Of a stretch of DNA of 14,610 nt, positions 14,307 through 14,610 are shown one piece after another. The translations under genes were made by a program, and so were the position numbers. The stretch's first letter is position 1; the number at the start of each line of letters is the position of its first letter. Origin of the DNA: Acholeplasmatales bacterium (GTDB lineage: Bacteria > Bacillota_I > Bacilli_A > Izemoplasmatales > Hujiaoplasmataceae); the NCBI GenBank assembly GCA_003477305.1, contig DMTN01000053.1, positions 1 through 14,610 on the forward strand, given 5' to 3'. The notes under the pieces are model-generated. The model worked only from the letters and a program-made list of their open reading frames with translations, was not told the origin of the DNA and ran no database searches.

Positions 14307-14610
14307 TCAGATCGCCTCGAGGGCGACGATGATCATGTTGGTGAACGCCTTTTCGCGCTGCTCGGCGGACGTCTCCTCGCGGGTGACGAGCGAGTCGGAG
14401 ATCGTGAGCAGGCAACCCGCCTGCTTCTTCAAAACGCGGGCGTTGTGGAAGAGCGCAAACGATTCCATTTCGACGGCGAGGCAGCCGTGCTCGGCGAGGA
14501 GCTGCCGAAACGGCGTGCCGCCTTCGCGGTAGAACACGTCGGACGAATGGATCGTCCCTTCATGAAGCCGGATGCCCGTCTTCTGGGCGGCGTTTCGAAG
14601 CGCGGTCAGC
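14307..14610 (-). CDS. deoD: Purine nucleoside phosphorylase DeoD-type, 5' end beyond window
   Basis: Only the last 100 codons are present; the frame runs to the window edge (from L-T-A-L-R onward). The enzyme splits purine nucleosides with phosphate to free base and ribose-1-phosphate in nucleotide salvage. Matches to the trimeric/hexameric NP-I family are IHSSDVFY, LAVEMESFALF (the VEME nucleoside-binding motif) and TISDSLVT, whose Asp corresponds to the catalytic Asp of E. coli DeoD, then NMIIVALEAI near the C-terminus. The apparent start at 14537 is an internal GTG within the gene, not the true start. It is probably cotranscribed with ymfF-ymfH. Confidence 0.9.
   Translation of the reverse strand, partial: LTALRNAAQKTGIRLHEGTIHSSDVFYREGGTPFRQLLAEHGCLAVEMESFALFHNARVLKKQAGCLLTISDSLVTREETSAEQREKAFTNMIIVALEAI

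Noticed and set aside
1..14610. CRISPR arrays, tRNA or rRNA genes, insertion sequences, recombinase genes
   Set aside because: None seen: no regularly spaced repeats, no cloverleaf noticed, and no transposase or integrase motifs in any frame that looked coding.

Overview
The window is a dense bacterial chromosome segment that looks Bacillota-like (Firmicutes or a related lineage). The reasons are a classic T-box leader on a valS operon, AGGAGG-type ribosome binding sites, the paired M16 peptidase homologues YmfF/YmfH, EngB, RadC, and the valS-folC-radC gene order. TGA is used as a stop (nudix, valS, folC, ymfF, ymfH, deoD), so the code is the standard one and not that of the mycoplasmas. Base composition is fairly GC-rich in the housekeeping genes. 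It is visibly lower in the SPFH gene on the left and lowest in the one plus-strand gene. Nothing here fixes the species.

Layout from right to left, following the minus strand. The window opens inside deoD (truncated by the window edge), followed by ymfF and ymfH, which overlap by one base. That operon ends at a bidirectional hairpin facing the only plus-strand gene, a predicted lipoprotein of unknown function with its own promoter candidate and terminator. A second minus operon starts from an extended -10 promoter near 10245 and carries an rRNA methyltransferase (RlmI family), engB and a small SAM methyltransferase. No terminator is visible at its end. About 22 bases later a strong promoter starts a valine-type T-box leader (about 7457-7678) that controls a Nudix hydrolase gene, valS and folC, which overlap or abut. 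A terminator-like hairpin lies between folC and radC.

The left 2.4 kb is the unusual part. Downstream of radC stands a single gene, with its own promoter and a strong terminator, for a 656-residue membrane-anchored SPFH protein. It appears to contain four tandem beta modules, then an SPFH domain, then a long Ala/Glu-rich coiled coil. This order recalls flotillins and the eukaryotic major vault protein. The gene is bracketed by two diverged copies of the radC 3' end: the functional one at 2368-2425, and a displaced copy at 23-80 that carries an in-frame stop. This is the footprint expected of a cassette or integrative element that entered at the radC 3' end and rebuilt the gene's tail. No recombinase gene is visible in the window.

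The remaining genes fit core functions: translation (ValS and its T-box, EngB for 50S assembly, 23S rRNA methylation), folate metabolism (FolC), purine salvage (DeoD), and a peptidase-like pair linked by annotation to EF-P modification.
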